Shown here piece by piece: positions 15,572-23,525 of a stretch of 24,624 nt of DNA. This DNA comes from JADGOV01 sp040002735. Lineage in GTDB: Bacteria; Actinomycetota; Actinomycetes; JADGOV01. Below the pieces are notes generated by a model that saw nothing but the letters and a program-made list of their open reading frames with translations, was not told where the DNA came from and searched no databases. A program made the translations under genes and the position numbers. Location of the stretch: contig JBDUDX010000266.1 of assembly GCA_040002735.1 (NCBI GenBank), forward strand, positions 1-24,624, given 5' to 3'. Positions within the stretch are counted from its first letter, which is position 1; each line of letters starts with the position of its first letter.

Positions 15572-18500
15572 ATGATCTCCCCGCTGCCTCCCCGAGTCGA
15601 CCTCCCCGCGCTGGAGCGTGAGGTGCTGGAGCGCTGGGAGCGCACCGAGGTCTTCCAGCGTTCCCTGGCCCGGACCGCCGACGGCCCGCGGTGGGTCTTC
15701 TACGAGGGGCCGCCGACGGCGAACGGCAAGCCAGGCGCGCACCACACCGAGGCCCGCGCGGTGAAGGACATCTACTGCCGGTACAAGACCATGCAGGGGT
15801 ACTCGGTCCCCCGCCGCGCCGGCTGGGACTGCCACGGGCTGCCGGTGGAGCTCGCGGTGGAGAAGGAGCTCGGCTTCACCGGCAAGGCCGACATCGAGGC
15901 GTACGGGGTGGCGGAGTTCAACGCCCGCTGCCGCGAGTCGGTGCTCCGGCACGTGGCCGAGTTCGAGCGAATGACCAGCCGCCTCGGCTACTGGTGCGAC
16001 ATGGCAAACGCCTACCGGACGATGGACCCGCACTACATCGAGTCAGTGTGGTGGTCCCTGAAGGTGATCTACAACAACGGCCTGCTGGTCCAGGACCATC
16101 GGGTCTCGCCGTACTGCCCGCGCTGCGGCACCGGGCTGTCGGACCACGAGGTCGCCCAGGGCTATCTGACCGTGACGGATCCCAGCGTGTACGTCCGGTT
16201 TCCGATCACCAGCGGTCGATGGGCCGGCGAGGCATCGCTACTGGTGTGGACCACCACGCCGTGGACGTTGATCTCGAATACCGCGGTCGCCGTGCACCCC
16301 GACGTCACGTATGTGGCTGCCCGAGTGGGGGGCGGAGAGGTGCTGATCGTCGCCGAGCCGCTGCTGTCTGTGGCGCTCGGTGAGGCGGTCGGAGAGAACG
16401 CCGACGTGCTGGCCCGCTTCCCCGGCCGCGAGCTGGAGCACGTCACGTACTCCCGGCCGTTCGACCTCGTCGACATCCCGGGCGCGCACTACGTAGGACT
16501 CGCCGACTACGTGACGATCGAGGACGGCACCGGACTGGTGCACCAGGCACCGGCGTTCGGCGCCGAAGACCTCGACGTCGCTCGACGGTACGGCCTACCC
16601 GTCGTCAACCCGGTAGGTCTCGACGGGCACTTCGCCGCGGACCTGCCCCTGGTCGGCGGCCAATTCTTCAAAGCCGCCGACGCCGGGATCGTCGCCGACC
16701 TGCGGAAACGCGGCCTGCTGTACTCCTCGGCGAACTACGTGCACAGCTATCCGCACTGCTGGCGGTGTGACACCCCGCTGATCTACTACGCGCTGCCCTC
16801 CTGGTACATCCGGACCACGGCGATCAAGGACGCCCTGCTGAGGGAGAACGAGGCCACCGACTGGCACCCGGCGCGGGTCAAGACCGGGCGGTACGGCGAC
16901 TGGCTGGCGAACAACGTGGACTGGGCGCTGTCCCGCAACCGGTACTGGGGCACCCCGCTGCCGATCTGGCGCTGCCCGGCCGACCATCTGACGGTGGTCG
17001 GCTCGCTCGCGGAACTGTCCGCCTGCGCCGGCCGGGACCTGAGCGACCTGGACCCGCACCGGCCGTTTATCGACGAGATCACCTTCCGGTGCCCCGTCCG
17101 GCCGGAGGCCGGCTCAGCGACGCAGTGCGGGGACACCGCGACCCGGGTGCCCGAGGTGATCGACGTCTGGTACGACGCCGGTTCGATGCCGTTCGCCCAG
17201 TGGGGCGCGCCGCACCGCAACCTCGCGGAGTTCGAGGCGGCGTATCCGGCGCAGTTCATCGTCGAGGCGCTGGATCAGACCCGCGGCTGGTTCTACACGT
17301 TGATGGCGATCGGCACGCTGGTGTTCGACAAGTCCTCCTACCAGACCGTGCTCTGCCTCGGGCTGATCCTCGACGAGCAGGGCCGGAAGATGTCCAAGCA
17401 CCTGGGCAACGTGGTCGACCCGTTCGACCTCTTCGACCGGCACGGCGCCGACGCGGTGCGCTGGCTGATGCTCTGCGGCGGCTCGCCGTGGTCGGACCGG
17501 CGGGTCGGTGACGAGCCGCTCGCCGAGGTGGTCCGCAAGGTGCTGCTGACGTACTGGAACACGGTCTCCTTCTTCACCCTCTACGCGAACGTGAACGGCT
17601 GGACCCCGCAGACCGCGCCTGCGCCGGAGGTCGCGCAGCGCCCGGCACTGGACCGGTGGGCGCTGTCCGAGCTGCACGCAACGGTGATCGAGGTCACCGG
17701 GGCCCTGGACACCTTCGACTCCGCGCGGGCCGGCCGGCGGCTGAGCGCGTACATCGACGACCTGTCGAACTGGTACGTGCGCCGTTCCCGCCGGCGATTC
17801 TGGGCCGGCGACCCGTCCGCGTTGGCCACCCTGCACGAGTGCCTGGAGGTACTCACCCGGCTGCTCGCGCCGTTCGTGCCGTTCGTGGCCGACGCGGTCC
17901 ACGAACGGATCGTGGGCGAGGTGTGGCCGGACCTCGGCGATTCGGTGCACCTGCGGGACTGGCCGAAGGTGGACGGCTCCCTGGTCGACGCTGGCTTGGC
18001 GGCCTCGGTGGCGCTCGCCCGGCGGCTGGTGGAACTCGGCCGCAGTGCCCGCGCGTCCGGGAAAACGCCGACCCGCCAGCCGCTCGGGCGGGCGCTGGTG
18101 GTCGCGCCGGGCTGGGAGGCGATGCCGGAGGAACTGCGCTCGGAGGTACTGGAGGAGCTCAACGTGCTTGCGGTGGAGTCCGGCCAGATCGAGGTCGACG
18201 TCTCGGTCAAGCCGAACTTCCGCGAGCTCGGCCGGCGCTACGGGCCGCGTACCAAGGCGGTGGCCGCGGCGATCGCCGCCGCGCCGGCCGCCGAGATCGC
18301 GGCCGCCCTGGAGCGTGACAGCACCGCTGCCGTGGACGTCGACGGGGCGGCGGAACAGTTGAGCCCCAGCGAAGTGATCATCACGGAGATTCCGCGCCAG
18401 GGTTGGGCCGTGGCCGCGGCTCACGGCGAGACTCTCGCCCTGGACCTCACCGTGACCCCGGAATTGCGACGCGCCGGCCGGCTCCGCGAGGTGGTCCGCC

Positions 18501-18730
18501 TCGTCCAAGACGCCCGCAAGTCGACCAACCTGGACGTCGCCGACCGGATCGAAGTGTGGTGGCGGGCGTCCGACCCGGAGACCGCGCAGGCCCTGCGCGA
18601 GGGCTCGGAGTCCCTCGCCGGAGAGGTTCTCGCCGTGGCGATCACCGAAGGCGAGCCACTCGCCGATCTCGCTCCGCACGCAGCCGAGGAGTTTGGCCTC
18701 ACGTTCTGGCTGCGGGTGGTCGGCGGCTGA
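15572..18730 (+). CDS. ileS: Isoleucyl-tRNA synthetase IleS
   Basis: A 1052-residue class Ia aminoacyl-tRNA synthetase that charges tRNA-Ile. The HIGH-equivalent segment is PPTANGKPGAHHTEARAVKD at 48-67, of the HHxE form typical of actinobacterial IleS. GWDCHGLPVELAVEKELG follows. The editing domain (about 200-400) contains VWTTTPWTL, and CPRCGTG at 182-188 is a Cys pair. DQTRGWFYTL precedes the KMSKS loop, here KMSKH at 606-610. The C-terminal part has the anticodon-binding region (NWYVRRSRRRFW) and the extension of the long, roughly 1050-residue type often seen in high-GC Gram-positives. The ATG at 15572 lies 10 nt after GGAAGG, which the T-box can sequester. The open frame runs upstream through the leader, but that part is not coding. 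This long IleS type is sometimes associated with mupirocin tolerance; that is not tested here. Confidence 0.97.
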   Translation: MISPLPPRVDLPALEREVLERWERTEVFQRSLARTADGPRWVFYEGPPTANGKPGAHHTEARAVKDIYCRYKTMQGYSVPRRAGWDCHGLPVELAVEKELGFTGKADIEAYGVAEFNARCRESVLRHVAEFERMTSRLGYWCDMANAYRTMDPHYIESVWWSLKVIYNNGLLVQDHRVSPYCPRCGTGLSDHEVAQGYLTVTDPSVYVRFPITSGRWAGEASLLVWTTTPWTLISNTAVAVHPDVTYVAARVGGGEVLIVAEPLLSVALGEAVGENADVLARFPGRELEHVTYSRPFDLVDIPGAHYVGLADYVTIEDGTGLVHQAPAFGAEDLDVARRYGLPVVNPVGLDGHFAADLPLVGGQFFKAADAGIVADLRKRGLLYSSANYVHSYPHCWRCDTPLIYYALPSWYIRTTAIKDALLRENEATDWHPARVKTGRYGDWLANNVDWALSRNRYWGTPLPIWRCPADHLTVVGSLAELSACAGRDLSDLDPHRPFIDEITFRCPVRPEAGSATQCGDTATRVPEVIDVWYDAGSMPFAQWGAPHRNLAEFEAAYPAQFIVEALDQTRGWFYTLMAIGTLVFDKSSYQTVLCLGLILDEQGRKMSKHLGNVVDPFDLFDRHGADAVRWLMLCGGSPWSDRRVGDEPLAEVVRKVLLTYWNTVSFFTLYANVNGWTPQTAPAPEVAQRPALDRWALSELHATVIEVTGALDTFDSARAGRRLSAYIDDLSNWYVRRSRRRFWAGDPSALATLHECLEVLTRLLAPFVPFVADAVHERIVGEVWPDLGDSVHLRDWPKVDGSLVDAGLAASVALARRLVELGRSARASGKTPTRQPLGRALVVAPGWEAMPEELRSEVLEELNVLAVESGQIEVDVSVKPNFRELGRRYGPRTKAVAAAIAAAPAAEIAAALERDSTAAVDVDGAAEQLSPSEVIITEIPRQGWAVAAAHGETLALDLTVTPELRRAGRLREVVRLVQDARKSTNLDVADRIEVWWRASDPETAQALREGSESLAGEVLAVAITEGEPLADLAPHAAEEFGLTFWLRVVGG

Positions 18731-18770
18731 GCGCGGACGGAAGACGGACAGGCGGTTCCCATTATCGCGG

Positions 18771-19154
18771 CTATCGGGGCACCAGGGTGATAGCGCAGCG
18801 AATGCCCGGTGCGCGGCTGAGTCGCGCGTCGGCTGTGATCAGGGCGCAGTCCAGCAGCTCTGCCAGCGCTACGTACGCGGCGTCGTAGGCGGAGAGATTC
18901 TCCCGCAGCTCCCACATGCGCTCCAGCAGCGGGAACGTCGCGTACCGAGTCATGCCTAGGCGCTGCAGGACGCTCAGGGCCGCCCACCCATCCCCGCCGG
19001 AGCACTGTTGGCCCGCGACCCTACGCCGCAGCCCGCCGGCCACTTCGGCATCGATCAGATGTGGGGCGTGCAGCTGCTCGCTGCCCAGGCTGCGACGTGC
19101 TGGACCGTCATTGAGCAGAGCAGCGAGTGCCGCGGAGGCGTCGACAACGATCAC
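18771..19154 (-). CDS. vapC: VapC-family PIN-domain toxin (ribonuclease)
   Basis: A 127-residue PIN-domain protein. PIN toxins cleave RNA with a cluster of acidic residues that bind magnesium. All four are visible: Asp5 in IVVDASAAL, Glu37 in LIDAEVAGGLRR, Asp91 in SAYDAAYVALAE and Asp109 in LITADARL. Nothing is truncated, so the toxin looks intact. It starts at GTG 19154-19152, which overlaps the antitoxin stop by 4 bp (GTGA), so it should be made only after the antitoxin. It converges on ileS with 40 bp between stops. The pair lies in an otherwise decayed accessory interval. The RNA target cannot be read from the sequence. Confidence 0.9.
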   Translation of the reverse strand: MIVVDASAALAALLNDGPARRSLGSEQLHAPHLIDAEVAGGLRRRVAGQQCSGGDGWAALSVLQRLGMTRYATFPLLERMWELRENLSAYDAAYVALAELLDCALITADARLSRAPGIRCAITLVPR

Positions 19155-19372
19155 CCGGCGGCGCGGACGGCGTCGAGGTCTTCGACGATTGTCGCGGTAG
19201 CGACGTCGAAGTCCGGAAGAGCACCGAGCATGGCCGGGTTGTCGGCCCTGCGTGAGACGTCAGCGAGCTCTCTGACCGCCACTGCTCCCACCGAGGTCCC
19301 GTCGCGAGCGGCCAACATCTCAAGGCGCCGGACCACGTCATCGGGCACGTTGCGGAGATAGAGCGTTTTCAT
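19151..19372 (-). CDS. vapB: VapB/FitA-type ribbon-helix-helix antitoxin
   Basis: A 73-residue antitoxin. The N-terminal part, MKTLYLRNVPDDVVRRLEML with AARDGTSVGAVAVREL, is a ribbon-helix-helix DNA-binding domain of the FitA kind: a beta strand (residues 3-7), then two helices. The acidic C-terminal tail (DFDVATATIVEDLDAVRAAG) would wrap the VapC toxin. I chose ATG 19372-19370 because the RHH strand starts there; the frame extends 29 codons upstream but that part crosses the promoter. Ribbon-helix-helix antitoxins of this type usually repress their own promoter. The gene ends in a 4-bp overlap with vapC. Confidence 0.88.
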   Translation of the reverse strand: MKTLYLRNVPDDVVRRLEMLAARDGTSVGAVAVRELADVSRRADNPAMLGALPDFDVATATIVEDLDAVRAAG

Positions 19373-19380
19373 GTCGCAGT

Positions 19381-19409
19381 ATGCTAGCAACCAGCTTGCC
19401 GATCGCCAA
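19381..19409 (-). promoter_or_regulatory. Promoter of vapBC, close to leaderless
   Basis: On the minus strand TTGGCG (19409-19404) is followed after exactly 17 bp by TAGCAT (19386-19381). Transcription would start around 19374, at most a few bases before the vapB ATG at 19372. No ribosome site is present, in keeping with a leaderless mRNA. Confidence 0.6.
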
Positions 19410-19663
19410 GAGCGGCCCGCCCAGCGTTCCTCAAGCGGGGTGTGCTGACGCGTCCGCACCAGCGCTCGATGGTGACCCAGACGTCCGGGGTCGTTCCTCC
19501 GGGGCGAAGTGTCGGCGTCCGCGATGGTCTCGGCCGTCAGGTCGTCGAGTGGCGGCGGCTTGTGCGGGCAGCCCCGGATAAGGCGTCCCGGTCCCGGCCG
19601 TCAGAGTGCCCCTGTTTCTGTCCTATCCGGACGTACGCAGGGACCGGCGTTTCCCTTACGCGG
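19410..19663. other. Region without a recognisable gene upstream of vapBC
   Basis: About 250 bp between the vapBC promoter and the first GNAT remnant. Several open frames cross it, but none has a recognisable domain, and none has both a good start and a neighbour-like arrangement. It probably holds degraded coding sequence. No repeat or RNA was seen. Confidence 0.5.
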
Positions 19664-20176
19664 ATGTCGGGCTACCGTCCGGTTCCCGCGGAGCCGCCCG
19701 GACGCGCCCGCGCTCGTGGCGCTGCGCAACGAGGCCGCCCGTTGGCAGCGTGACCAGGGGATCGGACAGTGGCGCGAGGGCGAGGTACGCGCGGAGGTCT
19801 CCGCACAGCAGGTCGACGAGCGGGAGTGGTTTGTGCTGCGGGACGAACGCGGGGTCCTCGGCGGCCTTCGATTGCTGTGGGAGGACGAACCTGTTTGGGC
19901 GCGCAGCCGCCCGTGGCGGCCTATGTCCACCACCTCGTTACCCGATGCACGCTCGTCGGCGTAGGCATCGGAGCGGCCTTGCTCGATTGGGCCGGGGAGC
20001 AGGCTGCCGGCGCTGGACGGCCCTTCCTCCGCCCTGACTGCCAGGAGCACAACGCCCGCTTGCGGGCCTACTACCGGAGGAGGCAAGGCTTTGGGGAGGT
20101 GGGCCGCACCGACTTTCCCGTCGCCCCGGGTTGGTGGCCGGTGACTCGGTTCGAGCGCGGCCACGGTGAACGGTAG
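19664..20176 (+). pseudogene. GNAT acetyltransferase, frameshifted
   Basis: Two overlapping frames together make one GNAT N-acetyltransferase. The first frame carries TVRFPRSRPDAPALVALRNEA, RWQRDQGIGQW and WFVLRDERGVLGGLRLLWEDEPVW (read up to 19898). The second carries GAQPPVAAYVHHLV, the acetyl-CoA loop region GVGIGAALLDWAGEQA, FLRPDCQEHNARLRAYYRRRQGFGEVG and the stop at 20176. The switch is at 19896-19900 (TGGGC), where loss of one G from a run of four would restore VWGAQPPVAAYV. The 5' end is also doubtful: the only nearby ATG (19664) is in another frame than the conserved start. At least one and perhaps two frameshifts are present. Decay is the simplest reading; a sequencing error in a G run would also explain the internal shift. 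Confidence 0.75.
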
Positions 20177-20249
20177 GAGGGACCTACACCTGGTCGCAGG
20201 ACCTCTCGGACGTCGATGGGCAACCGGGCTGCTGTAGAGGTGCGGCAAG

Positions 20250-20854
20250 ATGTTCGTCGTGCCGGACCTCGTTGGGCCGGTTGTGCCGGCCGGAAGGTTG
20301 CGCGACCAGATACAGCCGAACCTGGCCATCGATGAACTGACACTGCGGCCCTGGCGAAAAGCGGACGCACCGGGCGTCTTCCGGGCCTCAAGACCCTGCA
20401 ATCCAGCAATGGCACGTACGGTCCATGACCGAGCACGAGGCCGAGGCGTGGGTCGCCTCTTGGTCGCAACGCTGGTCGGCCGAGACCGGTGCGGGCTGGG
20501 CGGTGTGCGAAGGCGACGCTCTGCTCGGCCGCGTGGGCTTGCGCGCCCTGGACCTAGCCGAGGGCGTGGGCGAGGCCGCATACTGGGTGCTGCCGGCGGC
20601 ACGAGGGCGGGGCGTCGCATCGCGGGCACTGCTGAACGTCAGCGCGTGGCTGTTCACCCACATCGGCCTGCGCCGCATCGAGTTGGCGCACTCCACGCGC
20701 AACGAAGGCTCCTGTCTGGTGGCGAGCAAGGCGGGTTATGCGATGGAGGGGACCAAACGGCAGCAGGCATTGCACGAGGACGGCTGGCACGACATGCGCC
20801 CTGCACGCGCGCGTACAGGGCGACGCTCCCAACACCGCACCCCGTCCCGGCTGA
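20250..20854 (+). pseudogene. Second GNAT acetyltransferase (RimJ/RimL-like), with two frameshifts
   Basis: Three frames add up to one RimJ/RimL-like GNAT protein. The start ATG 20250 (GAGGTG upstream) begins VVPDLVGPVVPAGRLRDQ and DELTLRPWRKADAPGVFRA. After 20387 the reading moves one base to QDPAIQQWHVRSMTEHEAEAW and continues through the acetyl-CoA motif LPAARGRGVASRALL and LRRIELAHSTRNEGS up to GWHDM (20796). A second one-base shift near 20797-20800 brings in LHARVQGDAPN and a stop at 20852-20854, where such proteins normally end. Without these shifts the frames end in unrelated tails. The original function was probably acetylation of a protein N-terminus or small molecule; the substrate is unknown. 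Expression of a working protein is unlikely unless the shifts are sequencing errors. Confidence 0.75.
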
Positions 20855-21094
20855 GGATCCTCTTGCGGCGCCCTCCGGGTCAACTCTTTGGGGCGGCAAG
20901 ACGATCTTGATGGCAGGTCACCTCAGTCGCCCGGCGCTGTTTCGTTGGGCCTCCGGGGAAATGTTGCTCGCGGCTCCGGACACGGTCGCCTGTTGAGACA
21001 ATGGCGGCGGCGTTGAGCCATGGTCACCGACCTGCCATCGCCGTGCCCCCGGGAGCGGAGCGCTTTCGCTGCCCTGGTCTGACCCTCCGGCGCG
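20855..21094. other. Region without a recognisable gene between the GNAT remnant and yggT
   Basis: About 240 bp with no recognisable coding sequence. An 11-bp perfect inverted repeat, GATGGCAGGTC (20909-20919) and GACCTGCCATC (21029-21039), brackets 109 bp. It may be a trace of a mobile element, but it is short enough to be chance. divIVA, often found here in related genomes, is absent. Confidence 0.5.
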
Positions 21095-21379
21095 CTAAAT
21101 GGTGGCGGCGATCCGGCGCAGGATGCTGATCAGAATGAAGAGCACCAGGAAAGCCAGGTCGAGCGCGAATCCACCGATCCGAAGCGGGGGGATGATCCGC
21201 CGCAGCAACCGCAGCGGGGGGTCCGTGATGGTGTAGGTGATCTCTAGAACCACCGACATGAAACCCGTCGGGCGGTAGCTCCGCGAGAGTTGGAACACCC
21301 ACTCCATGACCAACCGGAAGATCAGTATGAGCAGAAAGACCAAGAGAACGTTGCTGAGCAACCGCCCCACTGGCGACAC
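21095..21379 (-). CDS. yggT: YggT-family membrane protein
   Basis: A 94-residue integral membrane protein of the YggT family, which is often encoded beside sepF and linked to division or membrane homeostasis without a defined activity. Two hydrophobic segments are clear: residues 8-30 (SNVLLVFLLILIFRLVMEWVF region) and 70-88. Between them is the family hallmark TDPPLRLLRRIIPPLRIGGFALD at 52-74. The GTG at 21379-21377 has AGGAG just upstream. The TAA stop is at 21097-21095. It lies 63 bp after sepF on the same strand. In many actinobacteria the next gene is divIVA (wag31); here it is not. Confidence 0.92.
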   Translation of the reverse strand: MSPVGRLLSNVLLVFLLILIFRLVMEWVFQLSRSYRPTGFMSVVLEITYTITDPPLRLLRRIIPPLRIGGFALDLAFLVLFILISILRRIAATI

Positions 21380-21442
21380 TGAACTCCTACTTCCGCGCTG
21401 GCCTGGCTGCGGCCGGACGTGCGCCGCGTTCCCAGCCCAAGG

Positions 21443-21961
21443 CTAGCTCTGGTTGAAGAAGCCGCCCTCGGCGATGCGCTGCTTGTCTTCGGCGGTGATT
21501 TGCACGTTTGCCGGCGAGAGCAGGAACACCTTGGCGGTGACCCGCTCGATACTGCCGCGAAGCCCGAAGATCAATCCTGCGGCGAAGTCGACGAGGCGCT
21601 TGGCGTCCGAGTCGTCCATCTCGGACAGATTCATGATCACTGGCGTGCCCTCGCGGAAGTGCTCGCCGATCGTCCGGGCCTCGTTGTAGGTCCGCGGGTG
21701 CAGCGTGGTGATCCGCTGGGGGGTGCGCTCCACCTTCACGGCCGGCTCGGCCGGACGGACCGCGGTGGCCAGCCCACCCGCGCTGCGGGGTTCGTCCAGC
21801 CGTCGGACGCTGCCGCTACGCACCGGACCTGGGATGCGGTCCTCGGCGGCGGCGCGGGGTCGCTCGCGCTCGTCGCTGTCATCGCCGTCGACCTCGTACC
21901 GCTCGTCCTCGTCCTCAACGAGGCCGAGGTACACCGCCATCTTCCGCATCGCGCCGGGCAT
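21443..21961 (-). CDS. sepF: Cell division protein SepF
   Basis: SepF anchors FtsZ filaments to the membrane at mid-cell. The 172-residue protein has a short amphipathic N-terminus suited to membrane binding (MRKMAVYLGLVEDEDERY from Met5), an acidic then basic disordered linker (about 20-75), and the SepF core from 76 onwards (ITTLHPRTYNEARTIGEHFR, then VIMNLSEMDDSDAKRLVDFA, GLIFGLRGSIERV, KVFLLSPANVQI). The glycines of the dimer/FtsZ-binding face are kept. GGAGG lies 10 nt before ATG 21961; Met5 is a possible alternative start. Its binding target, the FtsZ C-terminal peptide, is intact in this window. Confidence 0.95.
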   Translation of the reverse strand: MPGAMRKMAVYLGLVEDEDERYEVDGDDSDERERPRAAAEDRIPGPVRSGSVRRLDEPRSAGGLATAVRPAEPAVKVERTPQRITTLHPRTYNEARTIGEHFREGTPVIMNLSEMDDSDAKRLVDFAAGLIFGLRGSIERVTAKVFLLSPANVQITAEDKQRIAEGGFFNQS

Positions 21962-22009
21962 GCTCGCTGGTCCTCCGGCTTCTCGGTGCTGGGGTTCAGT
22001 GTGGGCTAT

Positions 22010-22035
22010 GCAGGTCCGCGTTGCAGGTTCGCGTC
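22010..22035. repeat. Short imperfect tandem repeat between yggS and sepF
   Basis: Two adjacent 13-bp units, GCAGGTCCGCGTT and GCAGGTTCGCGTC, differ at two positions. They lie in the 83-bp gap between yggS and sepF. No function is evident. Confidence 0.4.
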
Positions 22036-22044
22036 ACGCCGACC

Positions 22045-22782
22045 TTATCCCAGGAGCATAGGCGGGCGGTTGCCGAAGACTGCGGTTCCGACACGCACGT
22101 GGGTGGCGCCGGCTGCGATCGCCGACTCCAGGTCCCCGCTCATCCCGGCAGAGATCATCGCAGCGTCGGGATAGTGGCCCGCGAGATCATCGGCGATGCC
22201 CCGAAGCCGGGCGAATGCCTCGGCGGGATCTTCCCCGAGGGGAGCGACGGCCATCACACCGCCGAGACGCAGCCCGGGCGAGTCGGCGATGCGCTCCGCC
22301 AACTCCGGCACCTCGGCCGGGTGCGCACCACCCCGACCGCCCGCGGGCCTCGGTCGCACGTCGAGGTCCACCTGTACCAGTCCGACCACGGTCCGGCCCG
22401 CCCGCTGAGCGCCCGAAGCCAGTGCGTCGATGACACCCGGCCGGTCCAGGGAGTGCACGACCGCGGCGTAACGGGCCACGGAGGCGCATTTGTTGCGCTG
22501 CAGCTGCCCGACGAAGTGCCAGCTCAGCGGCAGATCGCCGAGCTCAGCGGCTTTGCCACGGGCCTCTTGATCCCGGTTCTCCCCCACGTCCCGAACGCCG
22601 AGGCCGGCCGCGATCCGGACGTCGGACGCCGGGAACGTCTTGGTGACCGCTACCAGCCGCACTTCGGCGGGTTCCCGACCGACGGCACGGCAGGCGGCCG
22701 CGATCCGCCCCCGGACCGCGGCCAGCCCGGCCCGGATCTCGGCTTCGCGACTCGGCGGTTGGATGGCGCCGCGGGAGGTCAC
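22045..22782 (-). CDS. yggS: YggS-family PLP homeostasis protein
   Basis: A 245-residue single-domain alanine-racemase-fold protein (YggS/PLPBP) that binds pyridoxal phosphate and keeps vitamin B6 balance; it has no known catalytic turnover. The PLP lysine is Lys48 in LVAVTKTFP. Further signatures are VRDVGENRDQEARGKA near 63-78, LSWHFVGQLQRNK at 86-98, HSLDRP, GVMAVAPLGED and the phosphate-binding ISAGMSGDLESAIAAGATHVRVGTAVFG at the end (serines and glycines near 211-216). The start GTG 22782-22780 overlaps the pgeF stop (GTGA). Confidence 0.94.
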   Translation of the reverse strand: MTSRGAIQPPSREAEIRAGLAAVRGRIAAACRAVGREPAEVRLVAVTKTFPASDVRIAAGLGVRDVGENRDQEARGKAAELGDLPLSWHFVGQLQRNKCASVARYAAVVHSLDRPGVIDALASGAQRAGRTVVGLVQVDLDVRPRPAGGRGGAHPAEVPELAERIADSPGLRLGGVMAVAPLGEDPAEAFARLRGIADDLAGHYPDAAMISAGMSGDLESAIAAGATHVRVGTAVFGNRPPMLLG

Positions 22783-23525
22783 CGGCGCACCAGCACGCCG
22801 GTGAAACGTCCGGTGACCGCGGCCCGCCGGTAGGAGTAGAACCGATCGTCCTCCGCGGTGCAGACCGCCACCCGGTGCACGGTCGGTACGCCCGCGCTGC
22901 GGAGCACCGCTTCGGCACCGCGGGGCAGGTCCAGCGATGGCGTCCCCCAGGAGGTCCGGGAGGCGACGTCGGGCACGTCGGCGGCGACCGCGGTCCGCAG
23001 CTCGGCCGGAACCTCGTAGCAGCAGCCACCGATGGCCGGACCGACCACAGCCGCCACGTCGGCCGGGGAGCTGCCGACCTCGCTCATCAACGTCAGGGTG
23101 CGCTGCAGAACGCCGGCGAGCAAGCCGCGCCGACCGGCGTGCGCCACCGCGATGACACCGGCGGAGGCGTCGGCCAGCAGCACCGGTACGCAGTCGGCCA
23201 CGAGTACGCCCAGTGCGACGCCGGGCTCGGTCGTGACCAAGGCATCACAACGCGGCGGCACCTCGGCAGCGTCGAATGCCGATCCCTCGCCGTCCACCAG
23301 CTGTGCGTCGGTGCCGTGCACCTGGGTGCCGAAGCAGACCCGCTGCACGTCGAGTGCCCGCGCCAGCGCGTGGCGGTTGGCCCGGACCGCTGCCGGGTCG
23401 TCCCCGACGTGGGCGCCGAGGTTCAGTTCGGCGTACGGCGTCGCGCTCGCCCCACCGGTCCGCGTGGTGAACCCGCCGCTCACCCCCGGCGGCAGGGTGA
23501 CCGGCAGCAGACCTACCCCGGCCAC
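22779..23525 (-). CDS. pgeF: PgeF/YfiH laccase-domain protein (peptidoglycan editing factor)
   Basis: A 248-residue YfiH-family protein, called multicopper polyphenol oxidase in older annotation. Characterised members act on purine nucleosides or keep wrong amino acids out of peptidoglycan precursors. The metal-site residues are His70 in FGTQVHGTD, Cys112 in VLVADCVPVLLAD and His129 in VAHAGRRGL. The N-terminal FTTRTGGAS and GPAIGGCCYEV near 162-172 also match. The GTG at 23525-23523 directly follows the ftsZ TAG with no gap, so translation may be coupled to ftsZ. Position between ftsZ and yggS is standard for actinobacteria. Which of the described activities it has is not decidable here. Confidence 0.93.
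   Translation of the reverse strand: MAGVGLLPVTLPPGVSGGFTTRTGGASATPYAELNLGAHVGDDPAAVRANRHALARALDVQRVCFGTQVHGTDAQLVDGEGSAFDAAEVPPRCDALVTTEPGVALGVLVADCVPVLLADASAGVIAVAHAGRRGLLAGVLQRTLTLMSEVGSSPADVAAVVGPAIGGCCYEVPAELRTAVAADVPDVASRTSWGTPSLDLPRGAEAVLRSAGVPTVHRVAVCTAEDDRFYSYRRAAVTGRFTGVLVRR

Noticed and set aside
18731..18770. Terminator hairpin between ileS and vapC
   Set aside because: CCCATTATCGCGGCTATCGG looks partly symmetric, but only three outer pairs form and no T-run follows.
20909..21039. 11-bp inverted repeat as ends of an insertion sequence
   Set aside because: The arms are short, the enclosed 109 bp encode nothing recognisable and no target duplication is visible. I keep it only as a note in the regional entry.
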